Shown piece after piece: positions 1-5,913 of a DNA stretch of 5,913 bases (the first letter of the stretch is position 1; each line of letters begins with the position of its first letter). Location: the NCBI GenBank assembly GCA_021163565.1, contig JAGGTT010000187.1, positions 1 to 5,913 of the forward strand. The letters are read 5' to 3'. Source of the stretch: Candidatus Tharpella sp. (GTDB taxonomy: Bacteria; Desulfobacterota; Anaeroferrophillalia; Anaeroferrophillales; Tharpellaceae). The translations under genes were made by a program, and so were the position numbers. The notes under the pieces are model-generated. The model was not told where the DNA came from. It saw nothing but the letters and a program-made list of their open reading frames with translations, and searched no databases.

Positions 1-129
1 GAAGAGGAGGCTCAGCTTTATTTTTTACGGCAGCTTGAGGTTGAACTGATTCAGGGTTATTATTTCAGTCGGCCGATTCCCGCTGATGAATTTCGCCAGC
101 TGTTACAGAGCTGGATACCTTTCGTTTGA
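1..129 (+). CDS. EAL-domain protein, C-terminal fragment (c-di-GMP phosphodiesterase family)
   Basis: This is the last 42 residues of a gene that begins before the window. The open frame runs from base 1 to the TGA at 127-129. Residues 18-31 read QGYYFSRPIPADEF, the characteristic end of EAL domains (the QGYxFSxPxPxxEF motif), preceded by a helix of the usual AQLxFLRxLxxELIQG type. EAL domains hydrolyse cyclic di-GMP to pGpG, and many are fused to GGDEF, PAS or receiver domains. The catalytic EAL motif and metal ligands lie upstream, so activity and domain architecture cannot be judged. Only 11 residues follow the motif, so the protein ends with the EAL domain. No clear terminator follows. 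The next gene is 520 bp away, so no operon link to it is implied. Confidence 0.85.
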   Translation, partial: EEEAQLYFLRQLEVELIQGYYFSRPIPADEFRQLLQSWIPFV

Positions 130-649
130 TATGCTCTCACACTTGTTACTGCCCTGGTACCTACCTTAAATTATTACTCCACTTTCAGTTCTTAATCATT
201 CACTGAATAGTTTATTGTTTTTTCACCGGAAGATATTCTATCTAAGGGTGTCTTGAAAAATTAGAATTTTTGTTTGAGTGCAAGGCAAGCGAAGATTTTA
301 ACCGCAGGAATACATTGAGTATTTTGAGGATTAAAATTTGAGCTTAACGCAGCAATAGAGCAAAAAGGCGATTTCTCAAGGTACCCTTAAGGTCACTTGC
401 TTGCGACTTTCGGGGGATGGGCAATGCCCGCATTTGTTTTGTCGTGTTCCAGATTCGGGTCTTATCCCGGTTAAACTCAGGTTGCAATTTGTGTCTCCAT
501 ATTCAACTTGTGCGAAGTGCCCCGGCTACAGTGATTGATTAAAAGACTTTATTTAAGGTGTGAAATATAGTAATATTCCCGGCCTTGCAAAAGATGGCAG
601 GCAATAATTTTTTCAAATTATATCTAAACATTAATAATGGTAATCATTT
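130..649. other. Intergenic region with a palindromic element and otherwise no recognised gene
   Basis: This 520-bp gap lies between the EAL-domain gene and the cysteine synthase gene. The only strong structure is the long palindrome at 243-389, listed separately. Bases 390-649 contain a short GGGC-AAT-GCCC hairpin (about 419-429) and an AT-rich stretch before the cysteine synthase start. I recognise no tRNA, riboswitch, T-box or small protein gene in it. A TATAGT hexamer at 566-571 resembles a -10 box but lacks a convincing -35 partner. Confidence 0.6.
243..389. repeat. Palindromic intergenic element (MITE/REP-like), 147 bp, flanked by TA
   Basis: The sequence is an imperfect palindrome centred at base 316. 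The 70-base arms 244-313 and 319-388 are of equal length around a 5-base loop (ATTGA, 314-318). Compared without gaps, about 40 of 70 positions are complementary. Pairing is strongest at the tips (AAGGGTGTCTTGAAAAAT at 244-261 against the complement of 371-388), around ATTTTAA/TTAAAAT near 296-302 and 330-336, and next to the loop (AATAC/GTATT). The outer bases can be read as AGGGT...ACCCT flanked by TA on both sides, the pattern expected of a miniature inverted-repeat element with a TA target duplication (IS630/Tc1-mariner type). There is no coding capacity. From memory, similar palindromes are dispersed in many deltaproteobacterial genomes; this is not verified here. Confidence 0.65.
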
Positions 650-1552
650 ATGGAATATTTTGATATCCTGAATGTAGTTGGTAATACTCCGGTGTTGCGA
701 TTGGCGAAGATTTCCGAAGTCCCGATTTTTGCCAAAGCGGAATATCTCAACCCCGGTGGCAGTGTCAAGGATCGAGTCGCGAAATATATGATCTCTCAGG
801 CGGAAAAGCGGGGTTTTCTAAAACCGGGGTCGACCATCGTTGAGGCCACTTCCGGAAATACCGGAATCGCGGTAGCCTTTGTTGGGGTTCATCTGGGTTA
901 TCGGGTGATCATTGTGATGCCGGAAGATATGAGTGAAGAACGTAAAAAAATTATTAAGGCACTCGGAGCCGAACTGATTTTGACTCCGTCTCAGGAGAGC
1001 TTGACCGGCTCGGTAAACAGAGTCAAAGAGATCGCTGCCAGTATTGAGGGAGCATATGTTCTGGGACAGTTTGAAAACCCTGATAATCCCGAAATTCACT
1101 ACCGGACAACCGGCTCGGAACTCTGGAAGCAGCTTGAGGGCAACGTCGATATCTTTGTCGCCGGGGTCGGCAGTGGTGGTTCTCTGGGGGGAGTCGGTCG
1201 TTTTCTCAAGGAGCAGAATCCTGAGGTCAAAGTGGTGGCGGTAGAACCCGAAAACTCGGCCGCACTTTTAGGGCAGGAGCCGGGATTGCATCAGATTCAG
1301 GGGATTGGTGACGGTTTTGTACCGCCGGTACTGGATGTTTCTCTGATCGATGAGGTTGTTACTGTAAGTGATGAGGCCGCAATCGCTACGGCTAGAAATC
1401 TGGCTCGTCTGGAAGGCACCCTGGTCGGCACATCTTCCGGAGCCAATGTCTGGGCCGCAATGAGAATGACAGAACGTTTCGGTTCGGACAAACGGGTGGC
1501 TACGATTCTTCCGGATCGGATTGAACGGTATTTCAGTACCAGCCTGATCTAA
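650..1552 (+). CDS. cysK: Cysteine synthase (O-acetylserine sulfhydrylase family, PLP-dependent)
   Basis: This cytosolic enzyme makes cysteine by replacing the acetyl group of O-acetylserine with sulfide; it is a fold-type II PLP enzyme. At 300 aa it is close to the usual 300-315. PGGSVKDR (35-42) carries the Schiff-base lysine K40. TSGNTG (67-72) is the substrate carboxylate loop. MPEDMSEER (90-98) and QFENPDNP (140-147) are family motifs. GSGGS (174-178) is the PLP phosphate loop. HQIQGIGDG (214-222) and GTSSGA (260-265) follow, the latter supplying the serine for the pyridine nitrogen. An in-frame TAA at 641-643 makes ATG 650 the first ATG available. No clear Shine-Dalgarno precedes it. 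The GDGFVPP and PDRIERYFST segments differ from classic CysK (GAGFIP, PDSGERYLST) and lean towards a CysK/CysM-like subgroup. O-phosphoserine or another acceptor is possible, so the family is sure and the exact substrate less so. Confidence 0.88.
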   Translation: MEYFDILNVVGNTPVLRLAKISEVPIFAKAEYLNPGGSVKDRVAKYMISQAEKRGFLKPGSTIVEATSGNTGIAVAFVGVHLGYRVIIVMPEDMSEERKKIIKALGAELILTPSQESLTGSVNRVKEIAASIEGAYVLGQFENPDNPEIHYRTTGSELWKQLEGNVDIFVAGVGSGGSLGGVGRFLKEQNPEVKVVAVEPENSAALLGQEPGLHQIQGIGDGFVPPVLDVSLIDEVVTVSDEAAIATARNLARLEGTLVGTSSGANVWAAMRMTERFGSDKRVATILPDRIERYFSTSLI

Positions 1553-1621
1553 ATATTCTCTTAAAATAACCTGAAACTAACACGAAACAGTTGAATTTTA
1601 TAGAATCTACAGAATTTTAAT

Positions 1622-1636
1622 CCCGGTTCTGCCGGG
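1622..1636 (+). promoter_or_regulatory. Short GC hairpin in the gatA leader
   Basis: CCCGG (1622-1626) and CCGGG (1632-1636) form a perfect 5-bp stem with a 5-base loop. It sits 18 bases before the gatA ATG and just upstream of the GGGA (1639-1642) that may serve as ribosome binding site. There is no T-run after it, so it is not a standard terminator. A role in translation initiation is conceivable but unproven. Confidence 0.3.
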
Positions 1637-1654
1637 TTGGGAATTATTGTGATT

Positions 1655-3133
1655 ATGGAACTTTACAATTACTCTCTGGAAAATCTCGGAGAATTACTGG
1701 ATAAGGGTGAAATCTCTGCGGTGGAGTTAACTCGTTCGGTACTCGAACGGATCTCTGCAGTTGATGATACAATCGGTTCTTACCTCACAGTTGATGCTGA
1801 AGGCGCTTTAATCCAGGCTGAATCTGCCGATGTGAGACGGCGTAAGCGTGATAATGTGACCCCGTTGACGGGAATTCCCGTCGGCCTGAAGGATCTTATC
1901 TCAACCGCCGGTCTGCAGACGACCTGTGCCTCGAAAATATTGGCCGGTTACCGGCCCGAGTATGATGCTACCGTAGTCAGTCGTCTGCGGTCAGCCGGGG
2001 CGGTGATTACGGGCAAACTCAACATGGACGAGTTTGCGATGGGTTCTTCAACCGAGAATTCAGCTTTTCAGAAAACCTGTAATCCCTGGGCTCTGGATCG
2101 AGTACCCGGTGGTTCCAGCGGCGGTTCCACGGCAGCGGTTGCGGCGGCCACCGCGATTGCGACTTTAGGCTCAGATACCGGCGGTTCAATCCGGCAACCG
2201 GCATCTTTCTGTGGGGTTGTCGGTATGAAACCGACTTATGGAAGGGTTTCACGATATGGTTTGATAGCTTTTGCATCCTCTTTGGATCAGATTGGTCCGG
2301 TGACTTTGACTGTTGCTGATGCCGCCCTGTTGCTAGGAGTTATTGCCGGCCATGATGCGTGTGATTCAACCTCGGTCGATCTGCCTGTGGCGGATTACTA
2401 TAAAAGATTGAAAAATGATATCAGGGGTCTGAAAATCGGTCTGCCGCAAGAGTATTTTGGGGCCGGTCTTGATTCCGAAGTTGAGGTATTGGTACGGAGC
2501 GCCTGCGGCCAACTGGCCGCTGCCGGAGCGCTTGTAAATGAGGCTATTTCATTGCCGCATACTGATTATGCGGTGGCATGCTATTATCTGCTGGCGACGG
2601 CTGAAGCCAGTTCCAATCTGGCTCGTTACGACGGCGTCAAGTATGGTTTCCGTGCAGAAAATACGGACGGATTACTGGATATGTACCGGCAAACCCGGGC
2701 GCAGGGGTTCGGGGATGAGGTTAAACGGCGGATTATGCTGGGTACCTATGCTCTGTCATCGGGTTACTATGATGCCTATTATCGTAAGGCCCAGCAGGTG
2801 AGAACTCTGATCACCCGGGATTTTGAAAAGGTGTTTGCTGATTGTGATGTTATCGTGGCTCCGGTCTGTCCGACCCCGGCATTTGCCTTCGGTGAGAAGG
2901 TTGATGATCCCCTGGCAATGTACCTCTCGGATATTCTGACGATTCCGGTTAATCTGGCGGGCCTGCCCGCAATTTCAGTGCCTTGTGGCTTTACAAAGTC
3001 AGGATTGCCTGTAGGTTTGCAGATAATTGCCAGACCTTTTGCGGAGGAGACCCTGCTGAATGTTGCCTGGCAGTATGAACAGTTAGGCGGCTGGTCCCGG
3101 CGCCGGCCTGAAATAAAGAAAAAGGCGGTTTAA
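1655..3133 (+). CDS. gatA: Aspartyl/glutamyl-tRNA amidotransferase subunit A
   Basis: GatA is the glutaminase subunit of the cytosolic GatCAB complex. It releases ammonia from glutamine, which GatB uses to convert Glu-tRNA(Gln) to Gln-tRNA(Gln), and often Asp-tRNA(Asn) to Asn-tRNA(Asn). Read from ATG 1655 it has 492 aa, a normal length. It is an amidase-signature protein: K79 in [10 protein letters not shown], the cis-serine S154 in GGSSGGS (152-158) and the nucleophile S178 in [11 protein letters not shown] form the Ser-cisSer-Lys triad. These numbers equal those known for Staphylococcus aureus GatA, which supports this start ([11 protein letters not shown]). An in-frame TTG at 1637 and GTG at 1649 are alternatives; GGGA at 1639-1642 is better spaced for the GTG, which would add two residues. 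gatB follows after 5 bp. gatC, often just upstream, is absent; the gene before is cysteine synthase, about 100 bp away. Confidence 0.96.
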   Translation: MELYNYSLENLGELLDKGEISAVELTRSVLERISAVDDTIGSYLTVDAEGALIQAESADVRRRKRDNVTPLTGIPVGLKDLISTAGLQTTCASKILAGYRPEYDATVVSRLRSAGAVITGKLNMDEFAMGSSTENSAFQKTCNPWALDRVPGGSSGGSTAAVAAATAIATLGSDTGGSIRQPASFCGVVGMKPTYGRVSRYGLIAFASSLDQIGPVTLTVADAALLLGVIAGHDACDSTSVDLPVADYYKRLKNDIRGLKIGLPQEYFGAGLDSEVEVLVRSACGQLAAAGALVNEAISLPHTDYAVACYYLLATAEASSNLARYDGVKYGFRAENTDGLLDMYRQTRAQGFGDEVKRRIMLGTYALSSGYYDAYYRKAQQVRTLITRDFEKVFADCDVIVAPVCPTPAFAFGEKVDDPLAMYLSDILTIPVNLAGLPAISVPCGFTKSGLPVGLQIIARPFAEETLLNVAWQYEQLGGWSRRRPEIKKKAV

Positions 3134-3138
3134 TTATT

Positions 3139-4572
3139 ATGGATTATGAAATTGTTATCGGTTTAGAGGTTCACTGCCAGCTTTTGACCGAAACCAAGAT
3201 TTTTTGTGGTTGTTCAACCAATTTCGGCAATCTGCCGAACCAGAATACCTGCCCGGTTTGTACCGGGATGCCCGGGGCTCTGCCGGTGCTGAATCGCAAG
3301 GTCGTGGATTTTGCCATCCGGGCCGGTCTGGCGACCGACTGTTCGATTGTCCGGGAAAACGTATTTGCCCGGAAAAACTATTTCTATCCTGATCTTCCCA
3401 AAGGTTATCAGATATCGCAGTTTGAATTGCCGATTTGTGTCGGCGGCTATCTTGATATCGAGGTTGAGGATGAGAAAAAGCGCATTGGCATAACCCGGAT
3501 TCATATGGAAGAGGATGCCGGCAAACTGGTTCATCCCGAATACGAGCACGGAGTCAGCTTTGTTGATTATAATCGTGCTTGTGTACCTCTGATCGAGATT
3601 GTCAGTGATCCGGATATGCGGAGTTCCGCGGAAGCTGTGGCCTATCTTAAAAATATGCGTGATATTATGGTCTATCTTGAAGTCTGCGACGGTAATATGG
3701 AGGAGGGCAGTTTTCGCTGTGATGCGAATATCTCTCTGCGGCGCTGGGGCGCACCCGAGCTCGGGATCCGGGCTGAGTTAAAAAACATGAACTCCTTTCG
3801 CAATGTCCAACGGGCGATTGATTATGAAGTTGAGCGCCAGAGTGATATTCTCGATAATGGTGGTGTTGTAGTTCAGGAGACCCGCCTCTGGAATGTTGAT
3901 CGTGGTATCTCGATGTCGATGCGGGGCAAGGAGGAGGCTCATGACTATCGCTATTTTCCCGACCCTGATCTGTTGCCGGTGGTAATAGACGATTTCTGGG
4001 TTGATGAAGTACGGCGGAATCAGCCGGAGCTGCCGCTGGCCAAACGGCAGCGTTTTGTTGTCGATTACGGCATTCTTCTGACTGATGCCGAGGTTCTGAC
4101 GTCAGATCGTAATCTGGCCGACTATTTTGAAGCGGTAGTCAAGATTTTTCCCCGGCCGAAGGCGATTGCCAACTGGATTATGGTTGAATTGCTGAAGTTC
4201 TTAAATGATGACAAGATCGCTATCACTCAGTGTTCGATAACACCGCAGGGTCTGGCTGAATTGTTGAAACTGATCGATAAAGGCACCATCAGCGGTAAGA
4301 TCGGGAAACAGGTTTTTGCACAGATGTATAGTGCTGCGGACAATGACCCGGAGCTGATTGTAACAACTAAAGGTCTGGCCCAGATGTCTGATGCCGGAGA
4401 ACTGACCGGCATGATTGATGAGATCTTGGCGGCCAATGCCGACAAGGTTAAAGAGTATCAGGACGGCAAGAGTAAGATGTTCGGCTTCTTTGTCGGTCAG
4501 GTAATGAAAAGGAGCAAAGGACAGGCTAATCCGCAGATGGTTAACGAGCTGATTAAGGAGCGTATCGGTTAG
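3139..4572 (+). CDS. gatB: Aspartyl/glutamyl-tRNA amidotransferase subunit B
   Basis: GatB binds the misacylated tRNA, activates the Glu or Asp carboxyl group with ATP, and amidates it with ammonia channelled from GatA. The 477 aa are typical. The N-terminus [12 protein letters not shown] leads into a zinc site with C23, C25, C38 and C41 (CGC...CPVC). [14 protein letters not shown] (81-94), HMEEDAGKL (122-130), [14 protein letters not shown] (143-156), [11 protein letters not shown] (189-199) and ELKNMNSF (213-220) are the conserved catalytic-cradle segments. [13 protein letters not shown] follows further on. The helical tRNA-binding tail domain of the YqeY type occupies roughly 330-477 and ends [14 protein letters not shown]. 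The start ATG lies 5 bp after the gatA stop, with AAAGGCGG (3121-3128) inside the gatA end as ribosome binding site, so expression is coupled to gatA. One oddity is C148, where the family signature usually has glycine. Confidence 0.97.
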   Translation: MDYEIVIGLEVHCQLLTETKIFCGCSTNFGNLPNQNTCPVCTGMPGALPVLNRKVVDFAIRAGLATDCSIVRENVFARKNYFYPDLPKGYQISQFELPICVGGYLDIEVEDEKKRIGITRIHMEEDAGKLVHPEYEHGVSFVDYNRACVPLIEIVSDPDMRSSAEAVAYLKNMRDIMVYLEVCDGNMEEGSFRCDANISLRRWGAPELGIRAELKNMNSFRNVQRAIDYEVERQSDILDNGGVVVQETRLWNVDRGISMSMRGKEEAHDYRYFPDPDLLPVVIDDFWVDEVRRNQPELPLAKRQRFVVDYGILLTDAEVLTSDRNLADYFEAVVKIFPRPKAIANWIMVELLKFLNDDKIAITQCSITPQGLAELLKLIDKGTISGKIGKQVFAQMYSAADNDPELIVTTKGLAQMSDAGELTGMIDEILAANADKVKEYQDGKSKMFGFFVGQVMKRSKGQANPQMVNELIKERIG

Positions 4573-4608
4573 TTCATGACTTGTTTACAGCCGTTGAGAC
4601 TCTGTTGC

Positions 4609-4653
4609 AGTGAGACCTTTGTGACGCATCAAGTGGGTCATTGCTGTCTCACT
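4609..4653 (+). terminator. Stem-loop after gatB, possible transcription terminator
   Basis: AGTGAGAC (4609-4616) and GTCTCACT (4646-4653) are perfect 8-bp inverted arms. Inside them TGAC (4622-4625) can pair with GTCA (4637-4640). The structure begins 36 bases after the gatB stop. The following sequence, AGTTTGTCTGTTT, is T-rich but not a clean T-run, and the stem is only half GC. It may therefore be a weak intrinsic terminator or just an mRNA 3'-end stabilising hairpin. Confidence 0.4.
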
Positions 4654-4705
4654 AGTTTGTCTGTTTAATCTAGTGGCGACGATTTTTTACAATTTAATTG
4701 TTGGA

Positions 4706-4730
4706 ATAATATTTTTTCATAATATTTTTT
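4706..4730. repeat. Tandem 12-bp direct repeat (ATAATATTTTTT x2)
   Basis: ATAATATTTTTT occurs at 4706-4717 and again at 4719-4730, separated by one C, giving a 13-bp period. The match is exact. It lies in the AT-rich spacer after gatB. It could be slippage-derived low-complexity sequence, bent DNA, or an AT-rich upstream element. No function can be assigned. Confidence 0.6.
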
Positions 4731-4799
4731 GGTTGAGACGTCTTATTCGATGAAACTGTTGTAAACCATTTGCTTCCTCTTGTTTTTAGTTATCATAAT

Positions 4800-4831
4800 A
4801 ACCGTATATATTGATATATATTAATCCGGTT
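4800..4831. repeat. AT-rich inverted repeat (AACCG...CGGTT)
   Basis: Outer arms AACCG (4800-4804) and CGGTT (4827-4831) enclose an inner palindrome, TATATA (4805-4810), TTGA, TATATA (4815-4820). Six extra bases (4821-4826) interrupt the right side. It may be an operator or a cruciform-prone site, but such AT palindromes also arise by chance in AT-rich DNA. Confidence 0.35.
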
Positions 4832-4872
4832 TGCAGGTTGCTAACTTGTTTTGGGTGGCGGTATTAAAGCTG

Positions 4873-4911
4873 AGCTAATATGATTGGCATTAAAAATGCA
4901 CCATATTAGCT
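4873..4911. promoter_or_regulatory. Perfect 10-bp inverted repeat, possible activator site or hairpin
   Basis: AGCTAATATG (4873-4882) and CATATTAGCT (4902-4911) are exact reverse complements. An inner GCATT (4887-4891) pairs with AATGC (4895-4899) around an AAA loop, so the whole forms an extended stem-loop with a small internal loop. An alternative outer pairing of TAAAGCT (4865-4871) with AGCTTTA (4908-4914) is also possible. Its centre lies about 85 bases upstream of the start point predicted from the sigma-54-like element, a position compatible with an enhancer-binding-protein site. The T-run after it is only three bases, so a terminator role is less likely. Confidence 0.45.
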
Positions 4912-4950
4912 TTACATTAGATGCTGGATTGATTAATTTGAAATTTCCTG

Positions 4951-4966
4951 TGGCTGGTGACTTGCT
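4951..4966 (+). promoter_or_regulatory. Possible sigma-54 (-24/-12) promoter for lpxC
   Basis: TGGCTGGTGACTTGCT matches the consensus TGGCACG-N4-TTGCW at 10 of 12 defined positions. The spacing between the invariant GG (-24) and GC (-12) is exact. The predicted start point would be near 4977, giving a leader of about 90 bases before the lpxC ATG. I found no better sigma-70-type pair nearby: TACAAT at 4966-4971 overlaps this site and has no properly spaced -35. The call rests on one sequence match. Confidence 0.35.
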
Positions 4967-5016
4967 ACAATTTTTTTGTGCAGCTCTTTGAGGGCTACTG
5001 CGGATTGAGATATTGC

Positions 5017-5048
5017 AAGTTATTATGGCTGATGATTATCCATAACTT
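5017..5048 (+). promoter_or_regulatory. Weak inverted repeat in the lpxC leader
   Basis: AAGTTAT (5017-5023) is complementary to ATAACTT (5042-5048), or alternatively TTATGG (5023-5028) to CCATAA (5040-5045) with a shorter loop. The structure ends 3 bases before the only AAGG (5052-5055) near the lpxC start. It could affect initiation, but the stems are short and AT-rich. Confidence 0.2.
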
Positions 5049-5068
5049 AATAAGGTTTATAAAAAATT

Positions 5069-5913
5069 ATGTTTTTTCAGAGAACCCTGAAAAAAGAGAT
5101 CTCTTGTGTCGGTATCGGGCTGCATTCCGGAGCTAAGGTCAAGCTGGTTCTGAAACCGGCGGCGCCCGGGCATGGAATTAAACTGCAGCGATTTGATAAT
5201 GGAGAGATTGTCACGACTATTCCGGCGCTTTCCAAATATGTGGTTGACACCTCATTAGCGACAACTTTGGGGTGTGACGGCCATGTTATCGGAACGGTCG
5301 AGCATCTTCTTTCCGCTTTTTCCGGACTCGGAGTCGATAATGTTCTGGTCGAAGTGCATGGGCCGGAAGTGCCGATTATGGACGGCAGTGCCAACCCTTT
5401 TGTCTACTTGATTAAAACTGCCGGAGTCAAACGTCAGGTTGAAGCTAAATCTTACATAAGAATGGTTGGAACGGTTACGGTTACTGATGGCGATAAGTGG
5501 GCCCGACTCGGCCCCCAGCCCCCATCTTCAGATGCCTCTCTGTCGATTATAAGCCATATTGACTTTGACCATCCGGTGATTGGATCTCAGAGCTACAGTT
5601 TTTCATTTTCCGATGTCTCCTACGACCGCCAGATTAGTCGGGCGCGGACTTTCGGTTTTCTCCATGAAGTTGAGTGGATGAAAGCCCATAATCTCGCTTT
5701 GGGCGGCTCCCTGGATAACGCTATCGTTCTTGATGAATTCTCGGTTATGAATGATGATGGCTTGCGTTTTGTTGATGAGTTCGCCCGACACAAGGTGCTT
5801 GACTGTTTCGGTGATATCAGCCTGATGGGTATGCCTCTGATCGGAGTTTTGGAAGCCAATAAAACCGGCCACGCCTTAAACCATAAACTGGTTCAGGCGG
5901 TATTGGCAAAAGC
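5069..5913 (+). CDS. lpxC: UDP-3-O-acyl-N-acetylglucosamine deacetylase (partial, 3' end outside window)
   Basis: LpxC removes the acetyl group from UDP-3-O-acyl-GlcNAc, the committed step of lipid A synthesis; it is a cytosolic zinc hydrolase. The window holds 281 codons plus two bases with no stop; about 20-25 residues are missing against the usual 300-310. VGIGLHSG (14-21) is the N-terminal family motif. TVEHLLSAFSGLGVDN (76-91) contains the general base E78 and zinc ligand H79, numbered as in E. coli. IMDGSANPF (103-111), SRARTFGF (190-197) and LGGSLDNAIV (211-220) follow. RHKVLD (240-245) carries zinc ligands H241 and D245, and TGHALNHKL (266-274) the catalytic H268. An in-frame TAA at 5060-5062 makes ATG 5069 the first ATG available. 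The ribosome site is weak (AAGG at 5052-5055, 13 bases upstream). All catalytic residues are intact. The 496-bp spacer before it suggests its own promoter. Confidence 0.97.
   Translation, partial: MFFQRTLKKEISCVGIGLHSGAKVKLVLKPAAPGHGIKLQRFDNGEIVTTIPALSKYVVDTSLATTLGCDGHVIGTVEHLLSAFSGLGVDNVLVEVHGPEVPIMDGSANPFVYLIKTAGVKRQVEAKSYIRMVGTVTVTDGDKWARLGPQPPSSDASLSIISHIDFDHPVIGSQSYSFSFSDVSYDRQISRARTFGFLHEVEWMKAHNLALGGSLDNAIVLDEFSVMNDDGLRFVDEFARHKVLDCFGDISLMGMPLIGVLEANKTGHALNHKLVQAVLAK

Larger units (their letters stand above)
4573..5068. other. AT-rich intergenic region upstream of lpxC
   Basis: These 496 bp contain no gene I can support; in particular there is no gatC and no tRNA. In order they hold a hairpin 36 bases after gatB (4609-4653), a tandem 12-bp direct repeat (4706-4730), an AT-rich inverted repeat (4800-4831), a perfect 10-bp inverted repeat (4873-4911), a sigma-54-like promoter sequence (4951-4966) and a weak inverted repeat near the lpxC start (5017-5048). 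The length and density of repeats suggest a real regulatory spacer, with lpxC transcribed separately from gatAB. Confidence 0.6.

Noticed and set aside
543..571. Sigma-70 promoter with TATAGT at 566-571 before the cysteine synthase gene
   Set aside because: The -10-like hexamer is good, but the hexamer 17 bases upstream (AAGACT) matches TTGACA poorly, so it is not reported as a feature.
390..649. Riboswitch or T-box leader controlling the cysteine synthase gene
   Set aside because: I could not find a SAM riboswitch core, a T-box sequence or a terminator/antiterminator pair; the region shows only short unrelated hairpins.
818..1099. Antisense open frame of 93 codons inside the cysteine synthase gene
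   Set aside because: It lies wholly opposite a well-supported gene and its translation shows no recognisable family. Similar overlapping frames inside gatA, gatB and lpxC were dismissed for the same reason.
1637..1654. TTG at 1637 as the gatA start
   Set aside because: It would add six residues not expected in the family. The ATG at 1655 gives K79/S154/S178 numbering identical to the characterised enzyme.
4856..4871. A second sigma-54-like match (TGGC...GCT) further upstream of lpxC
   Set aside because: Only about 7 of 12 consensus positions agree, including AA in place of the TT before GC, so it is within chance expectation.
4573..5068. A tRNA, small RNA gene or missed gatC in the gatB-lpxC spacer
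   Set aside because: No cloverleaf and no open frame with GatC character was seen; the inverted repeats do not combine into a known RNA family.
5603..5872. Two overlapping antisense frames (89 and 79 codons) near the window end
   Set aside because: The + strand encodes the conserved LpxC catalytic region here (RHKVLD, TGHALNHKL), so these are shadows.
1..5913. CRISPR array, prophage, toxin-antitoxin or other novel system
   Set aside because: Every sizeable coding stretch is accounted for by familiar housekeeping or signalling genes. There are no spaced repeats of CRISPR type and no integrase or transposase.

Overview
The window is ordinary chromosomal sequence from a Gram-negative bacterium. 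An LpxC gene implies lipid A synthesis, and a GatA/GatB pair implies tRNA-dependent amidation of Glu-tRNA(Gln) and/or Asp-tRNA(Asn). The gene order, the style of the protein sequences, coding GC near 50% with AT-rich spacers, and a long palindromic intergenic repeat of a type I associate with sulfate reducers and relatives suggest a deltaproteobacterium (Desulfobacterota or neighbours). That placement is an inference and no search was run.

Layout, all genes on the + strand: (1) 1-129, the last 42 residues of an EAL-domain protein (cyclic-di-GMP phosphodiesterase type). (2) 130-649, a 520-bp gap holding a 147-bp nearly symmetrical palindromic element (243-389) flanked by TA, then about 260 bp with no recognised feature. 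(3) 650-1552, a PLP-dependent cysteine synthase. (4) 1655-3133, gatA, and 3139-4572, gatB, 5 bp apart and almost certainly co-transcribed. (5) 4573-5068, a 496-bp AT-rich spacer with several inverted and direct repeats and a sequence with exact -24/-12 sigma-54 spacing. (6) 5069 to the window end, lpxC, cut off by the window edge about 20-25 residues before the expected C-terminus.

The genes serve separate housekeeping jobs: sulfur assimilation into cysteine, production of Gln-tRNA(Gln) by GatCAB, and the committed step of lipid A synthesis. gatC, the third subunit gene often found next to gatA, is not in this window. Active-site numbering supports the chosen starts: GatA has K79/S154/S178, as in the Staphylococcus enzyme, and LpxC has E78/H79, as in E. 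coli.

I see no evidence of a new defence, mobile or biosynthetic system. The items most worth a second look are the 147-bp palindromic element and the possible sigma-54 promoter with an upstream inverted repeat before lpxC.
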